In this document: piece after piece, positions 8,279 through 16,590 of the stretch | Layout of the letters: each line of letters opens with the position of its first letter | How positions within the stretch are numbered: position 1 is the stretch's first letter | NCBI RefSeq assembly: GCF_905212195.1 | Contig: NZ_CAJMDQ010000015.1 | Span: 1 to 34,338, forward strand | Source: an uncultured Anaerotignum sp. | GTDB taxonomy: Bacteria; Bacillota; Clostridia; Lachnospirales; Anaerotignaceae | DNA length: 34,338 bases | Direction of reading: 5' to 3' | Notes under the pieces: generated by a model | What the model was told of the DNA's origin: nothing | The model's database searches: none | The model's input: only the letters and a program-made list of their open reading frames with translations | Position numbers and translations under genes: made by a program

Positions 8279-8315
8279 GTCTGATATGCCCTCCCTTTTC
8301 GGCAGCATGTCAGAC
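8279..8315 (+). other. Stable hairpin in the leader of aminotransferase copy 2
   Basis: GTCTGATATGC (8279-8289) pairs with the GCATGTCAGAC side (8305-8315), allowing a G-U pair. It is followed not by a T-run but by about 55 bases ending in the ribosome site. It therefore looks like an mRNA-stabilising or regulatory structure rather than a terminator. Confidence 0.5.
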
Positions 8316-8369
8316 AGCAACTTGAAACTATTATTTATCAAATTCTATTTACATAAGGAGGAATTTTAC

Positions 8370-9554
8370 ATGGTACAGTATGCAAACAGAATGAGTCTTT
8401 TAAAAGGTTCCGAAATCAGAGAATTGCTGGCGCTGACATCCAAACCCGACATCATCTCCTTTGCCGGTGGTATGCCCGCTCCTGAACTGTTCCCTTGTGA
8501 AGGCGTTAAACAGGCTTGTATCAAAGTTATGGACGAAGTTGGTCAGGTTGCTCTGCAGTATACATCTACAGAAGGTCTGCCTTCTCTGCGTGAAAAACTG
8601 GTTGCTAGAATGAAAGCGAAAAACGGCATCGATACAGATATCGATCACGTTCTGATCACCAGCGGCTCTCAGCAGGGTCTGGATTTCTCCGCTCGTATCT
8701 TCCTGAACCCCGGCGACGTTGTTCTGCTGGAAAGCCCTTCCTACCTGGGTGCTGTAAACGCATTCAAAGCTTGTGAACCTAAATTCATCGAAGTTCCTAC
8801 AGACGATGACGGTATGATCACAGAAGAACTGGAAAAAATCCTGGCTACAACAGAAAACGTAAAAATGATCTACGTTATCCCCGACTTCCAGAACCCTACA
8901 GGTAAAACATGGTCTCTGGAAAGACGTCATAAATTCATGGATATCATCAACAAATATGAAATCCCTGTAATCGAAGACAACCCTTACGGCGAACTGCGTT
9001 TCGAAGGCGAAAACATGCCTTCCCTGAAATCCCTGGATACCAAAGAACTGGTTGTATTCCTGGGCACATGCTCCAAGATCCTGGCTCCTGGTCTGCGTAT
9101 CGGCTGGATCTGCGCATCCAAAGAAAACCTGGTTAAATACAACTTCATCAAACAGGGTGCTGACCTGCAGTCCTCCACAATCGACCAGCTGATCGCTGAC
9201 AGATTCCTGGATATGTACGATCTGGACGAACACGTTGAAAAGATCAAAGACGTATATCGTAAGAGACGTGACGTTATGCTGAAAACAATGGAAGAAACAT
9301 TCCCTAAAGAAGTTAAATTCACACATCCCGAAGGCGGTCTGTTCACATGGTGCGTACTGCCCGAATACATGGATGCAAAAGTACTGGCTCAGCAGTGCCT
9401 TGAAAAGAAAGTTGCTTACGTTCCCGGCGGCAGCTTCTTCCCTAACGGCGGCAAAGAAAACCACTTCCGTCTGAACTACTCCTGCATGCCTGAAGACAAG
9501 ATCAAAGAAGGTATCACAAGAATTGCAGAAGTTCTGAAAGCTAACCTGAAATAA
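8370..9554 (+). CDS. PLP-dependent aminotransferase, class I/II (Aro8/LysN type), copy 2
   Basis: A 394-aa paralogue of the 6175 gene, aligning end to end without gaps; I count about 105 differences. The PLP-site residues are conserved (QNPTG, EDNPYGELRF, Lys236 in CSKILAPGLRIGW, Arg367). The frame is open upstream to 8208, but AAGGAGG lies at 8355-8361, eight bases before the ATG at 8370, and the homology to copy 1 begins exactly there. Codon use is visibly more uniform than in copy 1 (CTG, GTT, GAA and ACA dominate), suggesting high expression. Residues differ mostly in the N-terminal 80 and in 241-330, so the two enzymes may differ in substrate choice. Confidence 0.92.
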   Translation: MVQYANRMSLLKGSEIRELLALTSKPDIISFAGGMPAPELFPCEGVKQACIKVMDEVGQVALQYTSTEGLPSLREKLVARMKAKNGIDTDIDHVLITSGSQQGLDFSARIFLNPGDVVLLESPSYLGAVNAFKACEPKFIEVPTDDDGMITEELEKILATTENVKMIYVIPDFQNPTGKTWSLERRHKFMDIINKYEIPVIEDNPYGELRFEGENMPSLKSLDTKELVVFLGTCSKILAPGLRIGWICASKENLVKYNFIKQGADLQSSTIDQLIADRFLDMYDLDEHVEKIKDVYRKRRDVMLKTMEETFPKEVKFTHPEGGLFTWCVLPEYMDAKVLAQQCLEKKVAYVPGGSFFPNGGKENHFRLNYSCMPEDKIKEGITRIAEVLKANLK

Positions 9555-9596
9555 GTCTTCCCGAATCGAAGATTCATTCTAAAACAAGACAAAAGA

Positions 9597-9629
9597 GCGG
9601 ATATCGCGAAAGCGGTATCCGCTTTTTTT
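9597..9629 (+). terminator. Strong terminator after aminotransferase copy 2
   Basis: GCGGATATCGC (9597-9607), a GAAA tetraloop and GCGGTATCCGC (9612-9622), followed by seven Ts (9623-9629). Confidence 0.92.
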
Positions 9630-9654
9630 GTTTTTGGATAACGAAATGAGGGGA

Positions 9655-9788
9655 CAAAAAAGCCGAAACCTTTATCATGCCAAAGGATTTTGGCTTTCCT
9701 ATGATTGATATCGAGATTTTATTTGAATATTACAGCCGCTTTTGCACTTTCCCTTAAGAAATAAAGCCAATGTGTTCTTAAGAGCAAG
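9655..9788 (+). repeat. Dispersed multi-hairpin intergenic repeat, copy A
   Basis: Diverged member of the repeat family described under findings. The first hairpin has arms AAAGCCGAAACCTT (9659-9672) and AAGGATTTTGGCTTT (9683-9697). A conserved GATTTTATTTG tract follows (9715-9725), then a second hairpin with arms CCCTTAAGAA (9751-9760) and TTCTTAAGAG (9775-9784). It lies behind a complete terminator, so it is not needed for termination here. Confidence 0.7.
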
Positions 9789-9814
9789 TTTCTTTTTTAA
9801 TCCTACTTTTTTTG

Positions 9815-9843
9815 TATTGTTTTTTTCAAAAATGTGCTATAAT
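9815..9843 (+). promoter_or_regulatory. Extended -10 promoter of the amidase-msrAB unit
   Basis: Consensus TATAAT at 9838-9843 with TG at 9835-9836. The -35 is weak and lies in a T-rich tract around 9815-9820. Confidence 0.6.
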
Positions 9844-9904
9844 AACGGACAAATATCTTTGTGCCAAAAACCCTTTGGCGCTGATCTGAAAGGAGTGTAT
9901 TTCC

Positions 9905-10726
9905 ATGAAAGTGGCTTTGATACAAATGCAGGTAGCATCTTCTCCTGCGGAAAACTTACAGACTGCCCGTGCCCATCTGAAAGACGCGGCGGCTGGCGGC
10001 GCGGACATTGCTGTACTGCCGGAAATGTTCTGTTGTCCTTACGAAACCCCCAATTTCCCTCGCTTTGCCCAGAAGGAAGGCGGCGAAATCTGGCAGGCAT
10101 TATCGGATATGGCAAAGGAAAACAGCCTGTATCTGGTGGCTGGCTCTGTGCCCGAGGACGACGGCGGCAAGACTTACAACACATCTTATGTATTCGACCC
10201 GGAAGGCAAATGCATCGCCAAACACCGGAAAGTCCATCTTTTTGACATCGACGTCAAAGGCGGCCAGCGTTTCATGGAATCGGAAACACTCACCGCCGGG
10301 GACAGCCTCACCACATTCGACACCCCTTGGGGAAAAATGGGGCTGTGCATCTGCTACGACATTCGTTTTCCCGAATGGATGCGGCTTATGGCACTGGAAG
10401 GAGCGAAAGCTGTTTTCATCCCTGCCGCTTTCAATATGACCACCGGCCCTGCTCACTGGGAACTGTCTTTCCGGGCACGGGCGCTGGATAACCAGATTTA
10501 TCTCTTTGGCTGCGCTCCCGCAAGGGACATGGAAGCGTCCTATCATTCCTGGGGACATTCCATTGCCACAAACCCTTGGGGCGAAGTCATGGCACAATTA
10601 GACGAAACAGAAGGCATCCTCTTTGCCCATGCAGATTTTGAACGGGAAGATGCCATTCGCGACCAATTACCCCTGCTCCGCCACCGCCGTGTGGACTTGT
10701 ACGAGCTGCGGGAAATCAAGAAATGA
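9905..10726 (+). CDS. Carbon-nitrogen hydrolase (Nit2/omega-amidase-like)
   Basis: A 273-aa cytoplasmic nitrilase-superfamily enzyme. The catalytic triad is visible as Glu40 (VLPEMF), Lys109 (HRKVHLFD) and Cys150 (CICYDIRFPE). The closest well-known subgroup is the Nit2/omega-amidase type, which hydrolyses 2-oxoglutaramate or 2-oxosuccinamate, by-products of glutamine or asparagine transamination. Two aminotransferase genes upstream and asnS downstream fit such a repair role, but other amidase substrates are possible. It starts at the ATG at 9905 behind AAGGAG. Its stop lies eight bases before the msrAB start, so the two are co-transcribed. Confidence 0.85.
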   Translation: MKVALIQMQVASSPAENLQTARAHLKDAAAGGADIAVLPEMFCCPYETPNFPRFAQKEGGEIWQALSDMAKENSLYLVAGSVPEDDGGKTYNTSYVFDPEGKCIAKHRKVHLFDIDVKGGQRFMESETLTAGDSLTTFDTPWGKMGLCICYDIRFPEWMRLMALEGAKAVFIPAAFNMTTGPAHWELSFRARALDNQIYLFGCAPARDMEASYHSWGHSIATNPWGEVMAQLDETEGILFAHADFEREDAIRDQLPLLRHRRVDLYELREIKK

Positions 10727-10734
10727 GGTGTAAT

Positions 10735-11724
10735 ATGAAGAAAGAAACCATTTACCTGGCAGGCGGCTGCTTCTGGGGAACAGAAAAATATATGGAAATG
10801 GTGCCCGGCGTACTCTCCACCCGTGTGGGTTACGCTTTGGGAAAAAAAGAAGGCGTGGAACAGAAAGTATGGGACACCGTCACTTACGAAGAAGTCTGCA
10901 ACCACAGCGGTCACGCCGAAACGGTGGAAGTTGTCTTTGACGCAGACGAAACCACATTGACCAACATTTTGCAGGACTATTTCTACACCATCGACCCCAC
11001 TTCTCTGGGCAGACAGGGGGCAGACTTCGGCATTCAGTACCGCACAGGCATTTACAGCCTGACAGAAGACCAGCAGAAAGTGGCGGCAGAAGCTTTGGCG
11101 GAACTTCAGACCAAATACGACCGCCCTGTAGTGGTGGAAAACCTGCCTTTGCTGCAATTTATCCCTGCCGAGGAATACCACCAGAAATATCTCACCAAAA
11201 ACCCCGGCGGCTACTGCCACATCAATTTTGCCAAAATTGAAAAAGAAAAAGCCCGCTGCATCAATCCCGATGACTACAAAGTCATGACAAAGGAAGAAAT
11301 GCGGGAGAACCTGACGGAAATGCAGTACAACGTGACCCAGCAGAACGCCACAGAACCCCCTTTCCAGAATGAATTCTGGGACAAGGAAACACCGGGGCTG
11401 TATGTGGACATCACTTCCGGTGAGCCCATGTTCTCCTCCAAGGATAAATTCATTTCCGCCTGCGGCTGGCCTGCTTTCGCAAAGCCCATTGACCCCAATG
11501 CCATCAATGAATACGACGACCTTTCTCTGAACCGTATTCGTACGGAAGTCCGCAGCCGGGTAGGCAATGCCCATCTGGGACATGTCTTCGACGACGGCCC
11601 CGCAGAACTAGGCGGCATGCGCTATTGCATCAACAGTGCAGCCCTGCGCTTCATTCCCAAAGAGGACATGGAAAAGGAAGGCTACGGCGCTTTCCTGCCT
11701 TATGTGGAGGAAGAAAAACAGTAA
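10735..11724 (+). CDS. msrAB: Bifunctional peptide methionine sulfoxide reductase MsrA-MsrB
   Basis: A 329-aa fusion that reduces both epimers of methionine sulfoxide. MsrA comes first, with its catalytic motif GCFWG (11-15, Cys12) and a likely resolving Cys161 (GYCHIN). MsrB occupies about 190-315, with catalytic Cys298 (RYCINSAALRF) and the GNAHLGHVF motif. One of the usual zinc-site CxxC pairs is replaced (SGEPMF in place of CGxPLF), so this is a zinc-less MsrB. A start at 10723 would overlap the upstream gene, but GAGG six bases before the ATG at 10735 and homology from that Met favour 10735. Confidence 0.93.
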   Translation: MKKETIYLAGGCFWGTEKYMEMVPGVLSTRVGYALGKKEGVEQKVWDTVTYEEVCNHSGHAETVEVVFDADETTLTNILQDYFYTIDPTSLGRQGADFGIQYRTGIYSLTEDQQKVAAEALAELQTKYDRPVVVENLPLLQFIPAEEYHQKYLTKNPGGYCHINFAKIEKEKARCINPDDYKVMTKEEMRENLTEMQYNVTQQNATEPPFQNEFWDKETPGLYVDITSGEPMFSSKDKFISACGWPAFAKPIDPNAINEYDDLSLNRIRTEVRSRVGNAHLGHVFDDGPAELGGMRYCINSAALRFIPKEDMEKEGYGAFLPYVEEEKQ

Positions 11725-11769
11725 AATCCCTCTTTTTCCCTTTTTTCCGGCGAAAAGACGGAAACAAGG

Positions 11770-11798
11770 TTGTGTTTTTCCCAAAAACAGGCTACAAT
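11770..11798 (+). promoter_or_regulatory. Promoter of asnS
   Basis: TTGTGT (11770-11775), a 17-base spacer and TACAAT (11793-11798). The leader is too short for a T-box riboswitch. A six-base-pair hairpin (TTTCCG 11744-11749 with CGGAAA 11759-11764) lies just before it. Confidence 0.65.
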
Positions 11799-11844
11799 AA
11801 AGGACAGGTGAAATAACGCAATTTTGCATAAAGGAGAGATTCTA

Positions 11845-13239
11845 GTGGATTTGAACACCGTAAAATCAATTTACCGCAACACAGCGGACTATGCCAATAA
11901 AGAAGTGACACTGGGCGGCTGGATCCGTACCATGCGTGTATCCAAAAATTTCGGCTTCATCGAACTGAACGACGGTTCTTTCTTCAAGAACATCCAGATC
12001 GTATTTGAAGCAGATACTCTGTCCAACTACGCAGAAATCACAAAACTGGGTGTTGGCGCTGCCATCATCGTCAAAGGCCTGCTGGTGGAAACACCCGAAG
12101 CAAAACAGCCCTTTGAAGTAAAGGCACAGGAAATCGCCATCGAAGGCACTTCCACTCCCGACTACCCTCTGCAGAAAAAACGTCACAGCGTAGAATTCCT
12201 GCGCCAGATCGCTTATCTGCGTCCCAGAACAAACATGTTCTCCGCAACATTCCGTGTGAGAAGCTTGATTGCTTATGCAATCCATCAGTTCTTCCAGGGC
12301 AAAGGCTTTGTATACGCACATACTCCCATCATCACCGGCAGCGACTGCGAAGGCGCTGGGGAAATGTTCCGCGTAACCACACTGGATCTAAATAACCTGC
12401 CTAAGAAAGAAGACGGCACTGTAGACTTCTCCAAAGACTTCTTCGGCAAAGAAACAAACCTGACTGTAAGCGGTCAGCTTTCCGCTGAAACATTTGCAAT
12501 GGCATTCCGCAATGTTTACACATTCGGCCCCACATTCCGTGCAGAAAACTCCAACACAGCGCGTCATGCTGCGGAATTCTGGATGATCGAACCCGAAATG
12601 GCTTTCGCTGATCTGGAAGACAACATGGAAGTGGCAGAAGAAATGCTGAAATATATCATCCAGTATGTACTGGACAACGCTCCCGAAGAAATGGAATTCT
12701 TCAACAGCTTCGTGGACAAAGGTCTGTTGGACAGACTGCATAACATCCTGAACAACGACTTTGGCCGTGTGACATACACAGAAGCCGTTGATCTGCTGAT
12801 CAAATCCGGCAAGAAATTCGAATATCCCGTTTCCTGGGGCATCGACCTGCAGACAGAACACGAACGCTATCTGACAGAAGAAATCTTCAAAAAACCTGTA
12901 TTCGTTACAGACTATCCTAAGGACATCAAAGCGTTCTACATGCGCATGAACGATGACAACAAGACCGTTGCCGCTATGGACCTGCTGGTTCCCGGCGTTG
13001 GCGAAATCATCGGCGGCAGCCAGAGAGAAGAACGTCTGGAACTGTTGGAAAAACGTATGGATGAACTGGGTCTGAAGAAAGAAGACTACTGGTGGTATCT
13101 GGATCTGCGCAAATACGGCGGCACCAGACACTCCGGCTATGGTCTGGGCTTCGAACGTGCGGTAATGTACCTGACAGGTATGAGCAACATCCGTGACGTA
13201 CTGCCTTACCCTAGAACTGTTAAGAACGCAGAATTCTAA
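11845..13239 (+). CDS. asnS: Asparaginyl-tRNA synthetase
   Basis: Charges tRNA-Asn with asparagine. The protein is 464 aa, the family's usual size, with an N-terminal OB-fold anticodon-binding domain (about 15-100: VTLGGWIRTMRVSKNFGFIELNDG) and a class II catalytic domain. Motif 2 is FRAENSNTARHAAEFWMIEPE and motif 3 is GYGLGFERAVMYLTG. The frame stays open to an ATG at 11824, but AAGGAG at 11831-11836 lies eight bases before the GTG at 11845, which I take as the start. It has its own promoter and terminator. The gene means that Asn-tRNA need not be made solely by the amidotransferase route. Confidence 0.95.
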   Translation: MDLNTVKSIYRNTADYANKEVTLGGWIRTMRVSKNFGFIELNDGSFFKNIQIVFEADTLSNYAEITKLGVGAAIIVKGLLVETPEAKQPFEVKAQEIAIEGTSTPDYPLQKKRHSVEFLRQIAYLRPRTNMFSATFRVRSLIAYAIHQFFQGKGFVYAHTPIITGSDCEGAGEMFRVTTLDLNNLPKKEDGTVDFSKDFFGKETNLTVSGQLSAETFAMAFRNVYTFGPTFRAENSNTARHAAEFWMIEPEMAFADLEDNMEVAEEMLKYIIQYVLDNAPEEMEFFNSFVDKGLLDRLHNILNNDFGRVTYTEAVDLLIKSGKKFEYPVSWGIDLQTEHERYLTEEIFKKPVFVTDYPKDIKAFYMRMNDDNKTVAAMDLLVPGVGEIIGGSQREERLELLEKRMDELGLKKEDYWWYLDLRKYGGTRHSGYGLGFERAVMYLTGMSNIRDVLPYPRTVKNAEF

Positions 13240-13254
13240 TATTTTCAAACAAAA

Positions 13255-13283
13255 AACAGCTAACGCAAGTTAGCTGTTTTTTT
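13255..13283. terminator. Bidirectional terminator shared by asnS and the convergent orphan gene
   Basis: AACAGCTAAC (13255-13264), loop GCAA, GTTAGCTGTT (13269-13278), then seven Ts on plus; an A-run at 13248-13256 gives the T-run for the minus strand. The stop codon of the minus-strand gene lies inside the stem. Confidence 0.9.
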
Positions 13284-13998
13284 GTTTCCAAATTAGTTTT
13301 TGCACTTTTCGAATATTTTCACTGATTTTTTTAATCTGTTCACTAGACGGTCTAGGATATCCCACATCAATCCAGTTTTCCCCATCATATTCCTGAATCT
13401 GTTTGACCAACTTTTTCAGATATGGCTCTGCATTTTCATTTCTTGCATACCAAACCAATGCCTGTCCAAAACCATACCCCCATTTTTGCGCCACAGGTGC
13501 CTCCCATTCTTTCAAACTACGAACTTCTTCTGGCAACAGTACGCAATCTTCCTCTTTTGCCTTCACATAATAATCACCATCATCATCTACATTCTGATTC
13601 TCTTCATCCTGATCTATATCTCTTCTTCTATAAACGGTAGCATGCTGATACCAACCAACAATCACAGCTTTATTTTTATCAGTATTTTCTTCTTTTTGCG
13701 TAGCACACCACACAACTAAAACATCCTCCACCGCTTTTTCATTTTTCAGAGATTCACATCCTCGTATATTTTCAATATGCAGTTCATTTTGTCTCTCTTT
13801 TCGTGTGGATTTGGTTTCCACAAAACCCAAACAGTATTTTCCTTCTTTGCCCTCTAAAGAAACAGCATCAAAATTATATACCTCTCCGCCATCACAATTT
13901 TCAGCGATATAACTACCCCCATTATGAGGCTCATCAATTCCTTCCTGCACCCCTTTATAATACTTCATGGACGCAATTTTACAAAATAATATCCGCAT
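13270..13998 (-). CDS. AT-rich orphan protein of 242 aa, unknown function
   Basis: I do not recognise this protein with confidence. The start is the ATG at 13998, behind GGGGGAG with a six-base spacer; a Met 24 bases upstream lacks a ribosome site. The N-terminal 125 residues look like one domain with aromatic-rich strands (MRILFCKIASMKYYKGV, NGGSYI, YNF, KYCLGFVETKST, DVLVVWCA, IVGWYQHATVYR). The VVGWY-x-ATVYR pattern recalls PUA/SRA-like modules next to some predicted endonucleases, but no nuclease domain is present. A very acidic stretch (DIDQDEENQNVDDDGD) follows, and the rest is helical and basic. Base composition is clearly more AT-rich than the neighbours, and the gene stands alone, suggesting acquisition by transfer. 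Confidence 0.8.
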   Translation of the reverse strand: MRILFCKIASMKYYKGVQEGIDEPHNGGSYIAENCDGGEVYNFDAVSLEGKEGKYCLGFVETKSTRKERQNELHIENIRGCESLKNEKAVEDVLVVWCATQKEENTDKNKAVIVGWYQHATVYRRRDIDQDEENQNVDDDGDYYVKAKEEDCVLLPEEVRSLKEWEAPVAQKWGYGFGQALVWYARNENAEPYLKKLVKQIQEYDGENWIDVGYPRPSSEQIKKISENIRKVQKLIWKQKNS

Positions 13999-14036
13999 AT
14001 TCCACTCCCCCTGACATTTCAAAGATTCTTAATTTG

Positions 14037-14065
14037 ATTATGGCAAGGAGAAATCAAAAAAACAA
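14037..14065 (-). promoter_or_regulatory. Promoter of the orphan gene
   Basis: On the minus strand TTGTTT (14065-14060), a 17-base spacer and CATAAT (14042-14037). Confidence 0.55.
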
Positions 14066-14313
14066 TATGAATTGTGACAGAAAATCCCATTTCACACACT
14101 CATATACATCGTATATAAATGTATATATACGTTTTTCATGCATAATTCAGCAATTTTATATGCTGCATATAGATGCATCCCTATCCTTTCTTGCACTTTT
14201 CACAAAACCATTTCTTTCCAAACCCACTGTATCCCTTGTACTTATTGGGATATTACCCAAAATTTGCCACCTATTTTCGTTCTGTACCACCAATTCCCCG
14301 AACTTGTATAAAT
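14066..14313. other. AT-rich intergenic region between the orphan gene and argC
   Basis: No gene seen. A palindromic tract (GTATATA ... TATATAC, about 14111-14130) could form a hairpin or operator. Composition matches the orphan gene rather than the arg cluster. Confidence 0.4.
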
Positions 14314-14330
14314 ATACGCATTTTTATTGA
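14314..14330. promoter_or_regulatory. Candidate ArgR box
   Basis: The reverse complement reads CAATAAAAATGCGTA, close to the Bacillus ARG-box core GAATAAAAATKCA. It overlaps the argC -35, where ArgR with bound arginine would repress. Only one half-site pair is clear. Confidence 0.4.
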
Positions 14331-14354
14331 CTTTCCCGTATAAACATTTATAAT
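14327..14354 (+). promoter_or_regulatory. Strong sigma-A promoter of the arg operon
   Basis: TTGACT (14327-14332), a 16-base spacer and consensus TATAAT (14349-14354), 44 bases before argC. Confidence 0.8.
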
Positions 14355-14397
14355 AATACCATAACATTCAGCAAATCAAAGGAAATGAGGTATGTTT

Positions 14398-15327
14398 ATG
14401 CCATACAAAGTATACATCGACGGGCAGGCAGGTACCACCGGCTTACAGCTTCAGGAAAAGCTGTCCCATCACGACGGCGTGGAACTGCTGCTCATCGCAG
14501 AAGAAAAAAGAAAAGACGAAGCCGAACGGAAACGGCTCATGAATCTGGCGGATGTGGTTTTCCTTTGCCTGCCTGACGCGGCGGCAAAAGAAGCCGTGAA
14601 GCTGGTGGAAAATCCCAATACCTGCATCATTGATGCCAGCACCGCTCACAGAACGGCAGAAGGTTGGACTTACGGCTTTCCGGAACTTTCTCCGGCACAC
14701 AGAGAAGCCATCATCCACTCCAAACGCATTGCCAACCCCGGCTGCCACGCCACAGGGTTCATTGCGGCGGCATATCCACTGGTGCATCTGGGCATCGTTG
14801 CTCCCGATTATCCCTTCACTGCTCACAGCCTCACAGGCTACAGCGGCGGCGGCAAATCCATGATCGCCGAATACGAAGCAGAGGAACGCTCCTACCAGTT
14901 CGACAGCCCCAGACAGTATGGTCTTTCTCAGATGCATAAACATCTGCCGGAAATGCAGCACGTCACCGGCATCACACAGCCCCCTGTGTTCATGCCCATT
15001 GTCTGCGACTTCTACAGCGGCATGGCAACCTGCATCCCCCTGCACACAAACCTGTTCCAGAAGAAAGTCACCAAAGCGGAACTGGTAGCAATGCTGCAGG
15101 ACTACTACAAGGGACATCCCCTCATTTCCGTGGAAGATACGGACGTTGGATTCTTAGCAGCCAACGAAATCAGAAACACCAACAAACTGAAACTTTACAT
15201 TGAGGGCAATGACGAGAGAATGACCCTCATCAGCGTATTTGACAACTTAGGCAAAGGCGCTTCCGGCGCGGCAGTACAGAACATGAATCTGGTGCTGGGT
15301 CTGCCGGAAACCACCGGTTTGATTTGA
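14398..15327 (+). CDS. argC: N-acetyl-gamma-glutamyl-phosphate reductase, type 2
   Basis: Third step of arginine synthesis: NADPH-dependent reduction of N-acetylglutamyl phosphate to the semialdehyde. At 309 aa it is the short type-2 form. The nucleotide-binding start is YKVYIDGQAGTTG, and catalytic Cys116 lies in IANPGCHATG. Two ATGs are six bases apart; GAGG (14387-14390) abuts the first but is seven bases from the second at 14398, which I chose. First gene of a tight five-gene arginine operon. Confidence 0.94.
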   Translation: MPYKVYIDGQAGTTGLQLQEKLSHHDGVELLLIAEEKRKDEAERKRLMNLADVVFLCLPDAAAKEAVKLVENPNTCIIDASTAHRTAEGWTYGFPELSPAHREAIIHSKRIANPGCHATGFIAAAYPLVHLGIVAPDYPFTAHSLTGYSGGGKSMIAEYEAEERSYQFDSPRQYGLSQMHKHLPEMQHVTGITQPPVFMPIVCDFYSGMATCIPLHTNLFQKKVTKAELVAMLQDYYKGHPLISVEDTDVGFLAANEIRNTNKLKLYIEGNDERMTLISVFDNLGKGASGAAVQNMNLVLGLPETTGLI

Positions 15328-15359
15328 TACAGCCTTACAAAAGAAAGGATGAAATACTT

Positions 15360-16574
15360 ATGAAGAAAATCACAGGCGGCGTAACAGCCCCCAAAGGTTT
15401 TACTGCCGCAGGCATCCATTGCGGCATCCGCAACAATCATACAAAAAAAGATCTGGCACTGCTTTACAGCGAAGTCCCCTGCAACGCAGCAGCCGTTTAT
15501 ACACAGAATAAAGTTTATGGCGCACCCATCACCGTCACAAAAGCAAACATCGCCGACGGTATGGCACAGGCCATGATCTGCAACAGCGGCAACGCCAACA
15601 CCTGCAACGCTGACGGCGTAGAAAAAGCAGAAATGATGTGCGAAATGACCGCAAAAGCGCTGGGCATTTCCCCCAAAGATATCATCGTTGCTTCCACAGG
15701 TGTCATCGGCATGACACTGAACATTGAACCCATTGCAGCAGGTATTCCTAAGCTTGCGCCCATCCTGTCCAAGGATGGTCATCTGGATGCTGTGCATGCC
15801 ATCATGACTACAGACACCAAACCCAAGGAAGAAGCATACGAAATCGAAATCGGCGGCAAAACCGTTTCCATCGGCGCTATGGCAAAAGGCAGCGGTATGA
15901 TTCACCCCAACATGGCTACTATGCTGGGCTTTTTGACAACAGACTGTGCCATCACCACACCTATGCTGCAGAAAGCACTGAAACTGGCTGTAGACGACAC
16001 ATTCAACATGGTCAGCGTAGACGGCGACACTTCCACCAACGACATGGTTTCCATCATGGCAAACGGCTTGGCAGAAAACCCCGTCATCGACAGCGAAGGC
16101 CCTGACTTCGACGCTTTCCTTTTGGTTGTGAAAGAAATCTGCACATCCATGGCAAAGAAAATCGCAGGTGACGGCGAAGGTGCCACAAAACTGGTGGAAT
16201 GTAGTGTACACCACGCACCCGACACCAAACTGGCAAAAGCCATTTCCAAATCCATCATCACTTCCAGCCTCACAAAGGCTGCCATGTTCGGCGCAGATGC
16301 CAACTGGGGACGTATCCTTTGTGCCATCGGCTACACCGAAGGTGATTTTGCCGTAGACACCATTTCCGTTACCATTTCCTCTCCCAAAGGCGAAATTTTG
16401 GTTTGCGAAAAAGGCGCAGGCGTTCCTTTCGATGAGGACAAAGCAAAAGAAATCCTCCTGCAGGAAGAAATCCACATTGATGTAGATATGAAACAGGGGA
16501 ACGGCGAAGCCACCGCTTGGGGCTGCGACCTGACATACGATTACGTGAAAATCAACGGCGACTACCGCACATGA
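15360..16574 (+). CDS. argJ: Bifunctional glutamate N-acetyltransferase / amino-acid acetyltransferase
   Basis: Transfers the acetyl group from N-acetylornithine to glutamate, which makes the arginine pathway cyclic. The 404-aa precursor contains the self-cleavage motif KGSGMIHPNMATML; cleavage before Thr187 yields the alpha and beta chains and exposes the nucleophile. It starts at the ATG at 15360 behind AAAGGA, 32 bases after argC. The family may also use acetyl-CoA; this cannot be judged here. No separate argA or argE is in the window, as expected when ArgJ is present. Confidence 0.95.
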   Translation: MKKITGGVTAPKGFTAAGIHCGIRNNHTKKDLALLYSEVPCNAAAVYTQNKVYGAPITVTKANIADGMAQAMICNSGNANTCNADGVEKAEMMCEMTAKALGISPKDIIVASTGVIGMTLNIEPIAAGIPKLAPILSKDGHLDAVHAIMTTDTKPKEEAYEIEIGGKTVSIGAMAKGSGMIHPNMATMLGFLTTDCAITTPMLQKALKLAVDDTFNMVSVDGDTSTNDMVSIMANGLAENPVIDSEGPDFDAFLLVVKEICTSMAKKIAGDGEGATKLVECSVHHAPDTKLAKAISKSIITSSLTKAAMFGADANWGRILCAIGYTEGDFAVDTISVTISSPKGEILVCEKGAGVPFDEDKAKEILLQEEIHIDVDMKQGNGEATAWGCDLTYDYVKINGDYRT

Positions 16575-16590
16575 TAGGAGGGCAGACAAC

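Noticed and set aside
11799..11844. T-box riboswitch in front of asnS
   Set aside because: The leader between the promoter and the GTG start is under 50 bases, has no T-box motif (TGGNACCGCG) and no terminator/antiterminator pair.
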